A DNA stretch of 64,000 nt from Actinomadura montaniterrae. GTDB taxonomy: Bacteria; Actinomycetota; Actinomycetes; Streptosporangiales; Streptosporangiaceae. Where the stretch lies: positions 1 to 64,000 of the forward strand of contig NZ_WBMR01000009.1 in NCBI RefSeq assembly GCF_008923365.1, given 5' to 3'. Below the pieces are notes generated by a model that was not told the origin of the DNA, made no database searches, and was given only the letters and a program-made list of their open reading frames with translations. Every line of letters starts with the position of its first letter. Positions within the stretch are counted from its first letter, which is position 1. The position numbers and the translations under genes were made by a program. Below are positions 8,607-17,750 of this stretch, piece after piece.

Positions 8607-9527
8607 TCACTTGCTCTGGATCTTCCCCAGCGCCTGCGGGTCGCCCTCCAGCTCGGCGCACGCCGCGAGCCAGGCCCCGTCCTCAACGTCGAGGGCGCTG
8701 CGCAGGTAGGCGGTGGTGAGCCGCTGGATCAGCGCGACGCGCTCGGGGCTCTCGTCGGTCGTCTCCGCGACGCCGTGACCGGGGATGCCGCCGAGCGAGT
8801 GCTCCGCCCCGAAGAGGGTCAGCAGGCTCTTGCTCCCCGGGCTGAGGAAGTACGGGTCGGTGAACCAGTCCGGGCCGCGGACCGACAGCGGCGACCGGTC
8901 CTCGTCCCCCGCGATCACGAGGGTCGGCGCGGCCATGCCGTCGAAGGACGGGTTCATGAACGGGAAGTGCTCGGCGGCGAACGGGGACAGGTCGTCCCCG
9001 CCGAGGCCGGTCAGGGCGAGCAGCACGCCCGCCGTCACCCGGGGATCGGTCATGTCCTCCCCGGGGACGCCGCCGGCGTCGAGCACCCGTGCTCCCAGCA
9101 GCATGCTCGCCGTCTGCGCTCCCCAGGAGTGCCCGGCCACGGCGACGCGGCGGCGGTCCACCCGTCCGGCGAGGCCCGGCACGGCCGCCTCGACGGCGTC
9201 GAGCCCGTCGAGGACGCGCTTCAGGTCCTCCACCCGGATGCGCCAGATCAGCGGCGTGCGGGGATCGTCGGCGGGCAGGCCGAGCGTCCTGGAGTCGAGG
9301 TGGGTGGGCTGGACGACCACGAAACCGGCGGCGGCCCAGAAGTCGGCCAGCGGCGCGTAGCCGTCCATCGACCAGCCGAAGCCGTGCGAGAAGACGACGA
9401 CCGGCAGGTCGTGCCCGGTCACGGGCGCGGACACGCGGACCTGGAGATCCGCGCCGCGTCCGGGTGCGGGCAGCACGACCGGCTTCACGGACACGACCGG
9501 AGCGGTCACTGCGTTCGAATCGGGCAT
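8607..9527 (-). CDS. Alpha/beta hydrolase, platelet-activating-factor-acetylhydrolase/dienelactone-hydrolase-like
   Basis: 306 residues. VVVFSHGFGW (about 43-52) is the oxyanion motif, and VAGHSWGAQTA (about 128-138) holds the nucleophile Ser in a GHSWG elbow. A late His in GAEHSLGG and an Asp in AGDEDRSP complete a plausible triad. No export signal is seen, so it is cytoplasmic. The start is the ATG at 9527, preceded by AGGAAAGG. The divergent TetR gene and the two palindromes between them show a dedicated repressor-target pair. The natural substrate is unknown. Confidence 0.87.
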   Translation of the reverse strand: MPDSNAVTAPVVSVKPVVLPAPGRGADLQVRVSAPVTGHDLPVVVFSHGFGWSMDGYAPLADFWAAAGFVVVQPTHLDSRTLGLPADDPRTPLIWRIRVEDLKRVLDGLDAVEAAVPGLAGRVDRRRVAVAGHSWGAQTASMLLGARVLDAGGVPGEDMTDPRVTAGVLLALTGLGGDDLSPFAAEHFPFMNPSFDGMAAPTLVIAGDEDRSPLSVRGPDWFTDPYFLSPGSKSLLTLFGAEHSLGGIPGHGVAETTDESPERVALIQRLTTAYLRSALDVEDGAWLAACAELEGDPQALGKIQSK

Positions 9528-9590
9528 GGAACGGCCTTTCCTAGGAGGACCCGGCTTGGTGGCCGCGCCCGGGTCTGCCATCATGAACAA

Positions 9591-9633
9591 ACGGGACGTT
9601 GTCCCATTTCGAACATACGGGACACTGTCCCGT
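9591..9633. promoter_or_regulatory. Twin TetR operators, ACGGGAC-N3-GTCCCGT, 26 bp apart
   Basis: Site 1 (9591-9607) is ACGGGAC-GTT-GTCCCAT, with one mismatch. Site 2 (9617-9633) is ACGGGAC-ACT-GTCCCGT, a perfect 7-bp palindrome. Their centres are 26 bp apart, so they lie on nearly opposite faces or at 2.5 turns. They sit between the divergent hydrolase and TetR genes. This is the typical design of an autoregulated TetR system. Confidence 0.88.
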
Positions 9634-9659
9634 TTAGCAATCCGGAGGTGGAGGGCTCG

Positions 9660-10259
9660 GTGAGCGGCAGCGAGCGGGAGGCGGACGCGGACGACCGCAC
9701 CGCCCGTCCCAAGCGGGCGGACGCCCGGCGCAACAAGGAGGCCCTGCTGGACGCGGCCGCCGCGGTCTTCGTCGCGTCGGGCGTGGAGGCGCCGGTCCGC
9801 GACATCGCCGCCGAGGCGGGCGTCGGGACGGCCACGATCTACCGGCACTTCCCGACGCGGGCGGACCTCATCATCGCCGTCTACCGGCACCAGATCGAGG
9901 CCTGCGCCGAGGCCGGCCCGGCGCTGCTCGAAGCCGGACCGACCCCGCACGCCGCGCTGGGTCGCTGGATCGAGATGTTCGTCGACTTCCTGGTCACCAA
10001 GCACGGGCTCGCCGCCGTGCTGCAGTCGGACGAGGCGGGCTTCGAGGCGCTGCACGCCTACTTCCTCGACCGCCTCGTGCCCGTCTGCGCACGGCTGCTC
10101 GGCGCCGCCGCCGCGTCCGGCGAGATCCGCCCCGGCCTGGAGGCCTACGAGCTGATGCGCGGCGTCGGGAACCTGTGCATCGGCGCGGACACCGATCCCC
10201 GGTACGACGCCCGCCGGCTGGTGGCGCTCCTCATCGCCGGGCTGCGCCGGCCGGACTGA
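9660..10259 (+). CDS. TetR-family transcriptional regulator
   Basis: 199 residues from the GTG at 9660, which follows a purine-rich ribosome site (GGAGG at 9644-9648). The DNA-binding part reads AAAVFVASGVEAPVRDIAAEAG then TATIYRHFPTRADLI (about residues 28-65). The C-terminal domain ends with the GVGNLCIGAD-type helix seen in the TetR subgroup with a SbtR-like C-terminal domain. It is divergent from the PAF-hydrolase-like gene across twin palindromes that are almost certainly its operators. Confidence 0.9.
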   Translation: MSGSEREADADDRTARPKRADARRNKEALLDAAAAVFVASGVEAPVRDIAAEAGVGTATIYRHFPTRADLIIAVYRHQIEACAEAGPALLEAGPTPHAALGRWIEMFVDFLVTKHGLAAVLQSDEAGFEALHAYFLDRLVPVCARLLGAAAASGEIRPGLEAYELMRGVGNLCIGADTDPRYDARRLVALLIAGLRRPD

Positions 10260-10398
10260 CCCGCCGGCCGCCGCGCCGGGAATCCGTCGCCGGTTTCCGC
10301 TCCGGAGGGCGCAAGAACGGCGAGACGGCTCCGACCTATCCGGGAAGGACGCCTTCGCCTGGGCGCATGCCCGGCGACCGATGAACGGAGATCACGCG

Positions 10399-11301
10399 AT
10401 GGACCTGCCCCGCCTCGGAGTCACCCTCCAGCACTTCGGCCCGCACGCCGGACCCGACGCCGTCGTCACGGTCGCGCGGGCCGCCGAGCGGGCCGGCTTC
10501 CACGCCGTGTCGGTCAGCGACCGGCTCCTCACCCCCGTCGGCCCGCACTGGACCAACGACGCCGGGCTGCCCGAGTCGGCGCCGTGGGACGTCCTGGAGG
10601 TGCTGACCTGGGCCGCCGCGCACACCCGGCGGATCCGGCTGACGACCGCGATCCTGAACACGATCTTCCAGCCGCCCGTCGTCGTGGCGCGCCGGCTCGC
10701 CACCCTCGACCAGCTGTCCCGGGGCCGGGTGGTCGCCGGCGTCGGGCAGGGCGGCGGCACCCGGCTCGCCCCGTACTACATCCCCGAGGAGTTCACCGCC
10801 GCCGGCGTGCCCGCCGCGCGGCGCGGCGCCGGCTTCGCCGAGCACGTCGCCGCGATGCGCGCCTGCTGGGGTCCCGACCCGGTCGAGTTCCACGGCGAGC
10901 ACTACCGGATCCCCGCCTCCAAGATCGGCCCGAAGCCGTACGGCGACGGCATCCCGGTCCTGTTCGGCGCGATCACCCGCCGCACCGTCGAGCGCGCGGC
11001 ACGGATCGGGGACGGGTTCGTCACCACCGCCGTGAACTGGGACGACACCCGGACCCAGGTCCGCTGGTACTGGGACGCGGGCGGCGACGGGACCGTCCTC
11101 GTCAGCGCCTTCCCCGCACCGCCCGGCACCGACGTGTCCACCGCCGACTTCATCGACGGCACGCTGCGTGCTCTCGACCTGGCCGCCGAGGTCGGCGCCG
11201 ACGAGATGCACCTCGCCACCAACCTCCTGGACGTGCGCCCGGATCGGCAGGCGGACATGCTGGAGGCCCTCGCCGCCAAGCTGGACCTGCCGACGCCCTG
11301 A
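10399..11301 (+). CDS. LLM-class (luciferase-like) flavin or F420-dependent oxidoreductase
   Basis: 300 residues. The TIM-barrel family signature is visible: AERAGFHAVSVSDRLL near the start, then TAILNTIFQPPVVVARRLATLDQLSRGRVVAGVGQG (here as successive blocks), which is the usual active-site and cofactor wall of this family. A later block ITRRTVERAARIGDGF is also typical. The ATG at 10399 is preceded by GGAG at suitable spacing; the upstream ATG at 10381 is less likely. The 139 bp before it hold nothing I can identify. Whether it uses FMN or F420 cannot be decided here, but most actinobacterial members with this pattern are predicted to use F420. Confidence 0.88.
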   Translation: MDLPRLGVTLQHFGPHAGPDAVVTVARAAERAGFHAVSVSDRLLTPVGPHWTNDAGLPESAPWDVLEVLTWAAAHTRRIRLTTAILNTIFQPPVVVARRLATLDQLSRGRVVAGVGQGGGTRLAPYYIPEEFTAAGVPAARRGAGFAEHVAAMRACWGPDPVEFHGEHYRIPASKIGPKPYGDGIPVLFGAITRRTVERAARIGDGFVTTAVNWDDTRTQVRWYWDAGGDGTVLVSAFPAPPGTDVSTADFIDGTLRALDLAAEVGADEMHLATNLLDVRPDRQADMLEALAAKLDLPTP

Positions 11302-11323
11302 GGCCGCGGGCCCCGGCGGCGGT

Positions 11324-12514
11324 TCACGCCTCGGTCACGGCGCGGGCGAAGACCAGGTCGCGGGCCGTTTCCAGGCCCGTGGCCAGGGCGCCGAGGACGA
11401 CGGCGTCGTCGCCGAGGGCGGAGACCTCGACGCGCGGCGCGCCGAGCGGGGTCATCGCCTCGAGGCGGTCGCGCACGGCGCCGAGGAGCACGTCGGCGCC
11501 GTGCCCGCCGATGCCGCCGCCGAGCACGATCAGGTCGGGGTCGAGGAGCGCGACGACGCTGGCCAGCGCGCGGGCGACGTGCCCGGCCTCGTGCGCGACG
11601 GCCTCCGCCGCGACCGGGTCGCCGGCCCGGGCCGCGTCGAAGACGCGCTTGGCGGTGATCGGCCCGGTCATGCCGAGCCGCTTCGCCGCGGCGACGACGC
11701 CGGGGCCGGACGCGACGGACTCCAGCATCCCGTGCGACCGGGTCTCCCGGGGGTCGGCCTCGCCGAACGGCAGCCACGCGATCTCCCCGGCCGCGCCGCG
11801 CGCGCCGCGGTGCAGCTCGCCGTTCAGGACGATCCCCATCCCGATGCCGGTGCCGATCGACACGAACGCGAAGTGCGCCACGCCCTCGCCCAGCCCGTAC
11901 CCCCGCTCCCCCAGCGCGGCCAGGTCGATGTCGTTCTCGATGGTGCAGGGCGCGGGCAGCCGCCGCGCGAGCCGCGCGGTGACGCCCGGCTCGTCCCACC
12001 CGGGCAGGTTGGGCGCCAGCCGGAGGCGCCGGTTCTCGACGTCGTGGACACCGGGGGTGCCGAGGACGATGCTGGTGACGGCGCCGTCCGCGGCCTTCGC
12101 CAGGTCGTCGACGATCCGGCCGAGCCGGTCGATGAGCGCGGCCGGCCCGGTGCTCCCGTCGGCGCCGACCGAGCGGACGTCCTCGCGCACCGCGATCTCG
12201 CCGGACAGGTCGGCGAGCGCGGCGCGGATCCATTCCCGGCCGACGTCGAGCCCGATCACCCAGCCGGTCTCGGGCCGGATGCCGTACAGCCGGGCGGACC
12301 GCCCGGCGCCGCCGGTGCGGCGGCCGATCGCCTTGACCAGGCCGACGCGCTCCAGGTCGGCGAGCGCGAGCGAGATCGTGGGCTTGGACAGCCCGGTCGC
12401 CGCGGCGAGCTGCGGTCGCGACACCGGTCCGAGCAGGCGGATCTGCTCGTAGACGGCGCGTTCGTTCATGATCCGCAGCACGCTGGTGGTGTTGGCGGTC
12501 TCCCGGCTCGGCAC
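11324..12514 (-). CDS. ROK-family transcriptional repressor
   Basis: About 396 residues. The N-terminal winged helix has the helix-turn-helix SRPQLAAATGLSKPTISLALADLERVG (about 30-56 in parts). Next is a ROK sugar-kinase-like domain with GLDVGREWIRAAL, the ENDIDLAALGE metal/sugar-side motif and the phosphate loop SIGTGIGMGIVLNG. The canonical zinc cluster of ROK kinases is not visible. The start is the GTG at 12514; a second in-frame GTG at 12547 lies closer to the operator. It is divergent from the APC permease and very probably controls the permease-kinase unit in response to a sugar or sugar phosphate. Confidence 0.9.
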   Translation of the reverse strand: MPSRETANTTSVLRIMNERAVYEQIRLLGPVSRPQLAAATGLSKPTISLALADLERVGLVKAIGRRTGGAGRSARLYGIRPETGWVIGLDVGREWIRAALADLSGEIAVREDVRSVGADGSTGPAALIDRLGRIVDDLAKAADGAVTSIVLGTPGVHDVENRRLRLAPNLPGWDEPGVTARLARRLPAPCTIENDIDLAALGERGYGLGEGVAHFAFVSIGTGIGMGIVLNGELHRGARGAAGEIAWLPFGEADPRETRSHGMLESVASGPGVVAAAKRLGMTGPITAKRVFDAARAGDPVAAEAVAHEAGHVARALASVVALLDPDLIVLGGGIGGHGADVLLGAVRDRLEAMTPLGAPRVEVSALGDDAVVLGALATGLETARDLVFARAVTEA

Positions 12515-12563
12515 GTGTAAAGCCTGACATATCCCGGCACGGCGCACGCCTCGGGTGTTGATT

Positions 12564-12584
12564 TGTTAGGGAGCCTCCCTTACA
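12564..12584. promoter_or_regulatory. Near-perfect palindrome, probable ROK operator
   Basis: TGTTAGGGA, 3-bp spacer GCC, TCCCTTACA: nine-base arms with one mismatch. The site sits between the divergent ROK repressor and APC permease genes. Sites with TTAGG...CCTAA-type arms are typical of actinobacterial ROK repressors, so this is a likely operator. Confidence 0.78.
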
Positions 12585-12641
12585 TTCGCATCGACGTCGG
12601 GCGGGGGCGAGGCGTCCGGTCACGAGGAAGGGAGGACCGAG

Positions 12642-14045
12642 ATGACCGCTCCCGCGGGCTCGGGGTTCGAACGGCGGCTCGGCGTGTTCCAGGCCACCAC
12701 CGTGAACATGACCCAGATGTGCGGCATCGGGCCGTTCGTCACCATCCCTGCGATGATCTCCACGATGGAGGGGCCGCAGGCCATGTTCGGCTGGCTGGTC
12801 GGCGCGCTGATCGTGCTGGCCGACGGCCTGGTCTGGGCGGAGCTCGGCGCGTCCATGCCCGGCGCCGGCGGCACCTACCTCTACCTGCGCGAGGCGTTCC
12901 AGTACCGCACCGGCCGGCTGATGCCGTTCCTGTTCGTCTGGTCGGCGGTGCTTTTCATCCCGCTGATCATGTCGACCGGGGTGATCGGGCTCGTGCAGTA
13001 CGCCGGCTACCTGTGGCCCTCGCTCGTGGACGGCTCCGGCCTGTCGACCGGCGGCCACGTCCTCGCGATCGCCGTCGTCGCGGTCGTCGTCGCGGCGCTG
13101 TACCGGAAGATCGGCGACATCGGGCTGCTCACGACGGTCTTCTTCGTCGTCATGCTGGTCTCGGTGCTCGGCGTGATCCTCGCCGCGTTCACGCACTTCC
13201 ACTCCGACCTGGCGTTCACCTACCCGCGCGACGCGGGGTCGAAGTTCTTCCACGGGCTCGGCGCCGGGCTCGTCATCGCCGTGTACGACTACCTCGGCTA
13301 CAACACGGCGGCCTACCTCGGGGCCGAGGTCCGGCAACCGGGCCGGGTGATCCCGCGCGCGATCATCTTCTCGATCCTCGGCATGATGACGCTGTACTTC
13401 CTCCTCCAGGTCGGGATCCTCGGCGTCATCCCGTGGGAGAAGACGCAGGAGTCCAGCTCGTTCGCGTCCCTCGTCCTGGAGAGGACGTGGGGCAAGGGCG
13501 CCGCGCAGGTCTTCACGGTCGGGATCATCGTCACGGCGTTCGCGTCGGTGTTCGCCGGGCTCCTCGGCGGCTCCCGCGTGCCCTACAACGCGGCGCGCGA
13601 CAAGCTGTTCCTGCCGTGGTTCGCGCGGCTGCATCCGCGCCTGAAGTTCCCGACGTTCGGGCTGTACGCGATGGGCGTCATCACGGCGATCGGCTCGCTG
13701 TTCACCCTGACCGACGTCATCAGCATGCTGACGGCCGTGTTCGTGCTGGTGCAGTCGGTCGCTCAGGTCGTCGCCCTGACCGTGCTGCGGCGCCGGCAGC
13801 CGGACCTGCCGCGCCCGTACCGGATGTGGCTGTACCCGCTGCCGAGCCTGGTCGCGCTGGCGGGCTGGATCTACATCTACAAGTCGGCGGGCACCAAGCC
13901 GATCGTGCTGTCGCTCGTCTGGCTCGCGGCCGGCGTCGTCGCGTACCTGGTCTGGGCGCGGCTTGAGCGGATCTGGCCGTTCGGGCCGAAGGAGATCAGC
14001 GAGCCCTTCACCGAACCCGGCGGCGCCGAACCGCAGCCCGCATGA
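12642..14045 (+). CDS. APC-superfamily permease
   Basis: 467 residues with about 12 hydrophobic helices and the family pattern near the N-terminus (GVFQATTVNMTQMCGIGPFV, then PGAGGTYLYLREAF). Such permeases bring amino acids, amines or related small molecules across the cytoplasmic membrane with protons. The ATG at 12642 has a good ribosome site (GGAGG). The stop overlaps the next start as ATGA, so the ROK kinase is translationally coupled. Pairing with ROK regulators and a ROK kinase is unusual for an amino-acid carrier and hints at an amino sugar or sugar-like substrate, but that is inference. Confidence 0.9.
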   Translation: MTAPAGSGFERRLGVFQATTVNMTQMCGIGPFVTIPAMISTMEGPQAMFGWLVGALIVLADGLVWAELGASMPGAGGTYLYLREAFQYRTGRLMPFLFVWSAVLFIPLIMSTGVIGLVQYAGYLWPSLVDGSGLSTGGHVLAIAVVAVVVAALYRKIGDIGLLTTVFFVVMLVSVLGVILAAFTHFHSDLAFTYPRDAGSKFFHGLGAGLVIAVYDYLGYNTAAYLGAEVRQPGRVIPRAIIFSILGMMTLYFLLQVGILGVIPWEKTQESSSFASLVLERTWGKGAAQVFTVGIIVTAFASVFAGLLGGSRVPYNAARDKLFLPWFARLHPRLKFPTFGLYAMGVITAIGSLFTLTDVISMLTAVFVLVQSVAQVVALTVLRRRQPDLPRPYRMWLYPLPSLVALAGWIYIYKSAGTKPIVLSLVWLAAGVVAYLVWARLERIWPFGPKEISEPFTEPGGAEPQPA

Positions 14046-14911
14046 TCCTGGCGATCGACTTCGGGGGGACCAAGGTCGCGCTGGCCACCGCCGACGCGGC
14101 CGGGACGCCGCTCCGCCGCGCCCGCCTGGAGACGCGGGCCGCGGACGGCGCGAAGCGGGTGGTGCGCCGGGCGCTCGACGCGGCGCACCGCCTCGTCGCC
14201 GCGACCCCCGGCACGCTGACCGCGGTGGGCGTCTCGACGTTCGGCGTCGTCCGGGACGGGCGGGTGCGGCTGGCGCCCAACGTCCCGGGCTGGGAGGACC
14301 TGCCGCTGCCCGACCTGGTCTCCGCCGACCTCGGCGCGCCCGTGCGCGTCGACAACGACGTGAACGCGGCCACCGCCGCGGAGGCGCGCTGGGGGCGGCT
14401 CGCGGGCGTCGGCACCGGCGTCTATGTGAACCTCGGCACCGGCCTCGGCGCGGGGATCGTCGTCGGCGGGCGCGTCGTGCCGGGCGCGCACGGCGCCGCC
14501 GGCGAGATCGGCTACCTGCTGCGGCGGCGCGGCGAGCCCGGGTGCGCGGACGGCCGCGCGCCGCTGGAGGAGTACGCCTCGGGCAGCGGCCTGGCCGCGC
14601 GGGCCTCGGCCGTCCTCGGCGAGGCGGTGACGGCCGCCGGCCTGTTCGCCCGCCGGGACGACCCGCGGGTGGCGGCGCTGCTGGACGACACCGCCGGGAC
14701 GCTCGGCCTGGCGGTCGCCAACCTCGCGACCACGCTCGACCCCGAACGGGTGGTCCTCGGCGGCGGCATGGCCGCCGAGCCGTCGCTGCTTCCGGCGATC
14801 CGCGCGACCGTCGCGCGGGCCGTCCCGTTCCCGCCGGAGGTCGTGACGGCCCGGTTCGTCGACGACGCCGCGCTCATCGGCGCCATCGCGCTCGCCGCGG
14901 CCGGGCCATGA
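14042..14911 (+). CDS. ROK-family sugar kinase (glucokinase-like)
   Basis: 289 residues. The N-terminal ATP motif ILAIDFGGTKVALA, the central DNDVNAATAAEARWG and the adenosine loop NLGTGLGAGIVVGG are all present, so it should phosphorylate a sugar with ATP. The catalytic Asp of the VDNDVNA motif is kept. The usual zinc-binding segment (GH...CxCGxxGCxE) is degenerate: AAGEIGYLLRRRGEPGCADGR-type sequence with only one Cys. The enzyme is therefore probably zinc-free. It overlaps the permease stop by 4 bp and ends 9 bp before the convergent GH2 gene. Glucose, N-acetylglucosamine and glucosamine are all possible substrates. Confidence 0.87.
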   Translation: MILAIDFGGTKVALATADAAGTPLRRARLETRAADGAKRVVRRALDAAHRLVAATPGTLTAVGVSTFGVVRDGRVRLAPNVPGWEDLPLPDLVSADLGAPVRVDNDVNAATAAEARWGRLAGVGTGVYVNLGTGLGAGIVVGGRVVPGAHGAAGEIGYLLRRRGEPGCADGRAPLEEYASGSGLAARASAVLGEAVTAAGLFARRDDPRVAALLDDTAGTLGLAVANLATTLDPERVVLGGGMAAEPSLLPAIRATVARAVPFPPEVVTARFVDDAALIGAIALAAAGP

Positions 14912-14920
14912 GGCACGCGC

Positions 14921-17722
14921 TCACGTCCGCGGCGCGGCGGGAACGGTGCGCGCCGGCAGGTTCGTCCCGGCCAGGCTGACGACCGGGACGGCACCGCGCA
15001 GGTCGGCGGCACGGTACCGGGCGGTCAGGGTCTGCGAGCGCCCCGGCCACAGCGTGACGTCGTTGTCGTCCCAGCGGATCGGCAGCACCTGGTCGTCGCC
15101 GGGCAGCGGGCGCCCGCCGGGCGCGCCCCGCCGCACGTCCGCCCTGGTGAAGACGGCCGGCGCCGTGCCGATCGCCGTGATCGTCACCGTGGTCACCAGG
15201 TCGGCGCCGTCGCGGCGGGTGGCGGCCGACGCGCGCACGGCGGCGCGCGGCAGGCGGCGCAGTCCGGTCAGGTCCGCGTACCCGTCCGGCCGGAAGGCCG
15301 CGCCGCTGCCCTTGCCGAGGGTGTTCTTCCAGTCGACCGCGTCCGGCTTCGTGGACAGCCAGTAGACGTTGCGGCTCACGGTCGCGCCGCGCCGCGTCAG
15401 CGTGAGTTCGAGGAAGTAGGTACGAGAAATGCCCTTCGGTGCTCGTGCGGCGGCGACGGTCCGGACGTCCTGGGTCGCCAGTGCCGAGACGGCGACGCGG
15501 GAGGTCCGCTTCACCGAGCCGTCGAGGTCGATCAGCCGCGCGCGCGCCGCCAGCCCGGTCTGCCGCCTCCCCGTCAGGTTCGCGACCTTCACCGCACCGG
15601 ACGCGTAGTCGTACATGATGTGCACCGGCTCGCCCGCCTTCTTCGCGCCGAAGTACACGCCGGGCTGGTCGAAGTCCTGGTTGTACAGGTTCCACTGCAG
15701 CGACGGCCACGCCTTGTTCATCATCCAGTAGATGACGCCGGTGCTCGGATTGGCCGGATCCTTGGAGTTGCCGAGGTACGCCTCGAACTGCGCCCGGGCG
15801 GCCTCGTACCCGCCCATCTGCGCGATCCGCTGGTAGGAGGCCATGTCGGACCAGGGCCCGTACCGGTGCCACAGCGGGGTGTTGTACTGCCCCATGCGCG
15901 CGGTCCGGGTGTAGTCGTTGTAGGCGTACACGTGGAAGAGGTCCCGGCCGGAACGCGGACCGCGCGCCGTCGCCGGGTCCCAGATCGCGGCCTGGTCCTC
16001 CGGCGTCAGGAAGCGGTCGAGCGAGTCCTGGGTCGGGACGGTGTTGCCCGCGCTCGTCTCGGTGTCGAAGCCCCAGGCGCTTCCGGCGTTCGTGTACGCC
16101 GGGTCGTGCACGGCGGCGGTCTCGCGGCCGTTGCTCCACCAGTAGACCGGCGGCACGTAGTTGTACGGGCCCTCCTTGGCACCGGACGGGCCGAGCCGCG
16201 GCGACGCCTTGTCCTCCGCGGACGCGATCTGCGGCGTGCCCCAGTCCGCGGCCTCGAACGCCGGCACGTACACCGACTCCTTCGCCGCGTCCGGCGCCGC
16301 GTCGCTGCCCTGGAAGAAGGTGAACACGCTCGGGTGGTCGCGCAGCCGGCGGGCGACGGCCGCGGCCTGGACGGCGGCGCTGTCCTGGAGCTCCTTGCCC
16401 CACTTGGCGTACGGGTCCTCCCAGCGGTCGCAGCACTGCCAGCCCGTCATGGCGAGAACACCCGCGCGGTCCATCTGCCGGAACATGTCGTCGGGCGGGA
16501 AGTTGCCCTCGAACCGCAGCGCGTTCAGGCCGAGGTTCCTGACGTAGGCGAGCTGGTCGCGGACGTTCCCGGACGAGTAGCGCAGGAACATGTCCGGCGA
16601 CCAGCCGCCGCCGCGGATCACGAGCGGCACGCCGTTGATCTCGAACCGCCGGTAGCCGTGCGGCACGTGCGTCCGGCCAGGGACGGCGCGGGTCAGCGAC
16701 GAGGTGACGGTGCGGATGCCGAAGTCCTCGGCGTACCGGCCGCTCTCCCGCCCGCCGGTGCGGACGTGCGCGGCGAGGCGGTAAAGCGGCTGGCCGCCGA
16801 GCCGGTACGGCCACCACACGTCCGGGTGGTCGAGGCGCAGGCCGAGCGCGACGGGACGCACGGCGTGCGGCGGCAGCGTCACCGCCGTCCTGAACGGCAG
16901 CCGCCTCGCGCCCCGGCCGACCGCGCCGGCGAACTCGGCCCGCCGCGCCGTCCCGGTGTTGTTGCGCAGCAGGGCCTTGACGGTGAGGTCGGAGCGGGAG
17001 AAGTCGCGGGCGTTGCGCTGCACGACGTGGACGTCGCGCAGCGACACCGGCCCGTCCTGGACGATCTTCGGCGGGCGGTCCAGGCCGGTGCCCTGGTCGG
17101 GGGCGGCCGGGTTCCAGTCGAGGCGGCTGCCGGTGAGGTAGGTCTTCGCCTTGTTCGGCGCGACGTCGAGGGCGATCGCGTTGGCACCGTCGCGGACGTA
17201 CCGGGTCACGTCGTACTCGAAGCGCGAGTAGGAGCCCTGGAGCCGTGCGCGGCCGTCGATCCGGGCGCCGTTCAGCCAGAGGTCGGCGGTGCCGGACACA
17301 CCGTCCATGATCAGGAAGGTGCGGCCGCCGCGCCGCGCGTGCAGCGTCACCTCGTCGCGGTACCACCAGTTGACCGCGAACCGCCGCGCCGGCACCGATC
17401 TCAGCCGGTCGGAGAAGAAGGCGCGCGGATACCGGCCGTTCTCCAGGAGGCCCGCCATCAGCGTCTCGGGACGGCCGATCGGCAGCCAGCCGGACGCGCG
17501 GTAGCCCGGCCGGGAGATCCGCGCGCCGTCGCTGCCGGCGACGGCCGAGGACTGGATCCGCCAGCCCCGCACCAGTTCCGACGCGCCGTCCTCCCCCGGA
17601 GGCGCGAGGACGGCGGGCTCCGCGCGCCCCTGCGCGGTGCCGCTCACGGCGTACGGCGGGGCGGCGATCGCGAGGACCGCGCAGGCGGCCAGGGCCGCCG
17701 GCGGTCGTCCGGGCTTCGACAT
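14921..17722 (-). CDS. Secreted GH2 exo-beta-D-glucosaminidase (CsxA-like)
   Basis: 933 residues from the ATG at 17722, which has an AGAGG ribosome site. An upstream in-frame ATG at 17752 would add ten residues. The N-terminus is an export signal (KPGRPPAALAACAVLAIAA); LAAC could be read as a lipobox, but the Cys sits early in the hydrophobic run. A sugar-binding jelly-roll domain, immunoglobulin-like domains and a TIM barrel follow. Two motifs mark the exo-glucosaminidase branch: FFQGSD, with the presumed acid Asp474, and GFDTETSAG, with the nucleophile Glu555. These match the Asp and Glu pair of Amycolatopsis CsxA. The likely role is removing glucosamine from the ends of chitosan oligosaccharides outside the cell. 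Endo-mannosidase-type GH2 activity is a less likely alternative. Confidence 0.88.
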   Translation of the reverse strand: MSKPGRPPAALAACAVLAIAAPPYAVSGTAQGRAEPAVLAPPGEDGASELVRGWRIQSSAVAGSDGARISRPGYRASGWLPIGRPETLMAGLLENGRYPRAFFSDRLRSVPARRFAVNWWYRDEVTLHARRGGRTFLIMDGVSGTADLWLNGARIDGRARLQGSYSRFEYDVTRYVRDGANAIALDVAPNKAKTYLTGSRLDWNPAAPDQGTGLDRPPKIVQDGPVSLRDVHVVQRNARDFSRSDLTVKALLRNNTGTARRAEFAGAVGRGARRLPFRTAVTLPPHAVRPVALGLRLDHPDVWWPYRLGGQPLYRLAAHVRTGGRESGRYAEDFGIRTVTSSLTRAVPGRTHVPHGYRRFEINGVPLVIRGGGWSPDMFLRYSSGNVRDQLAYVRNLGLNALRFEGNFPPDDMFRQMDRAGVLAMTGWQCCDRWEDPYAKWGKELQDSAAVQAAAVARRLRDHPSVFTFFQGSDAAPDAAKESVYVPAFEAADWGTPQIASAEDKASPRLGPSGAKEGPYNYVPPVYWWSNGRETAAVHDPAYTNAGSAWGFDTETSAGNTVPTQDSLDRFLTPEDQAAIWDPATARGPRSGRDLFHVYAYNDYTRTARMGQYNTPLWHRYGPWSDMASYQRIAQMGGYEAARAQFEAYLGNSKDPANPSTGVIYWMMNKAWPSLQWNLYNQDFDQPGVYFGAKKAGEPVHIMYDYASGAVKVANLTGRRQTGLAARARLIDLDGSVKRTSRVAVSALATQDVRTVAAARAPKGISRTYFLELTLTRRGATVSRNVYWLSTKPDAVDWKNTLGKGSGAAFRPDGYADLTGLRRLPRAAVRASAATRRDGADLVTTVTITAIGTAPAVFTRADVRRGAPGGRPLPGDDQVLPIRWDDNDVTLWPGRSQTLTARYRAADLRGAVPVVSLAGTNLPARTVPAAPRT

Positions 17723-17750
17723 GGGTGCCTCTGCGGTCGGCTGCGTCGTC

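Noticed and set aside
5009..8686. Long minus-strand open frame of 1225 codons
   Set aside because: It is the mirror of the membrane protein and overlaps the quinone oxidoreductase in another frame; the composition is Arg/Gly/Asp-rich with no domain.
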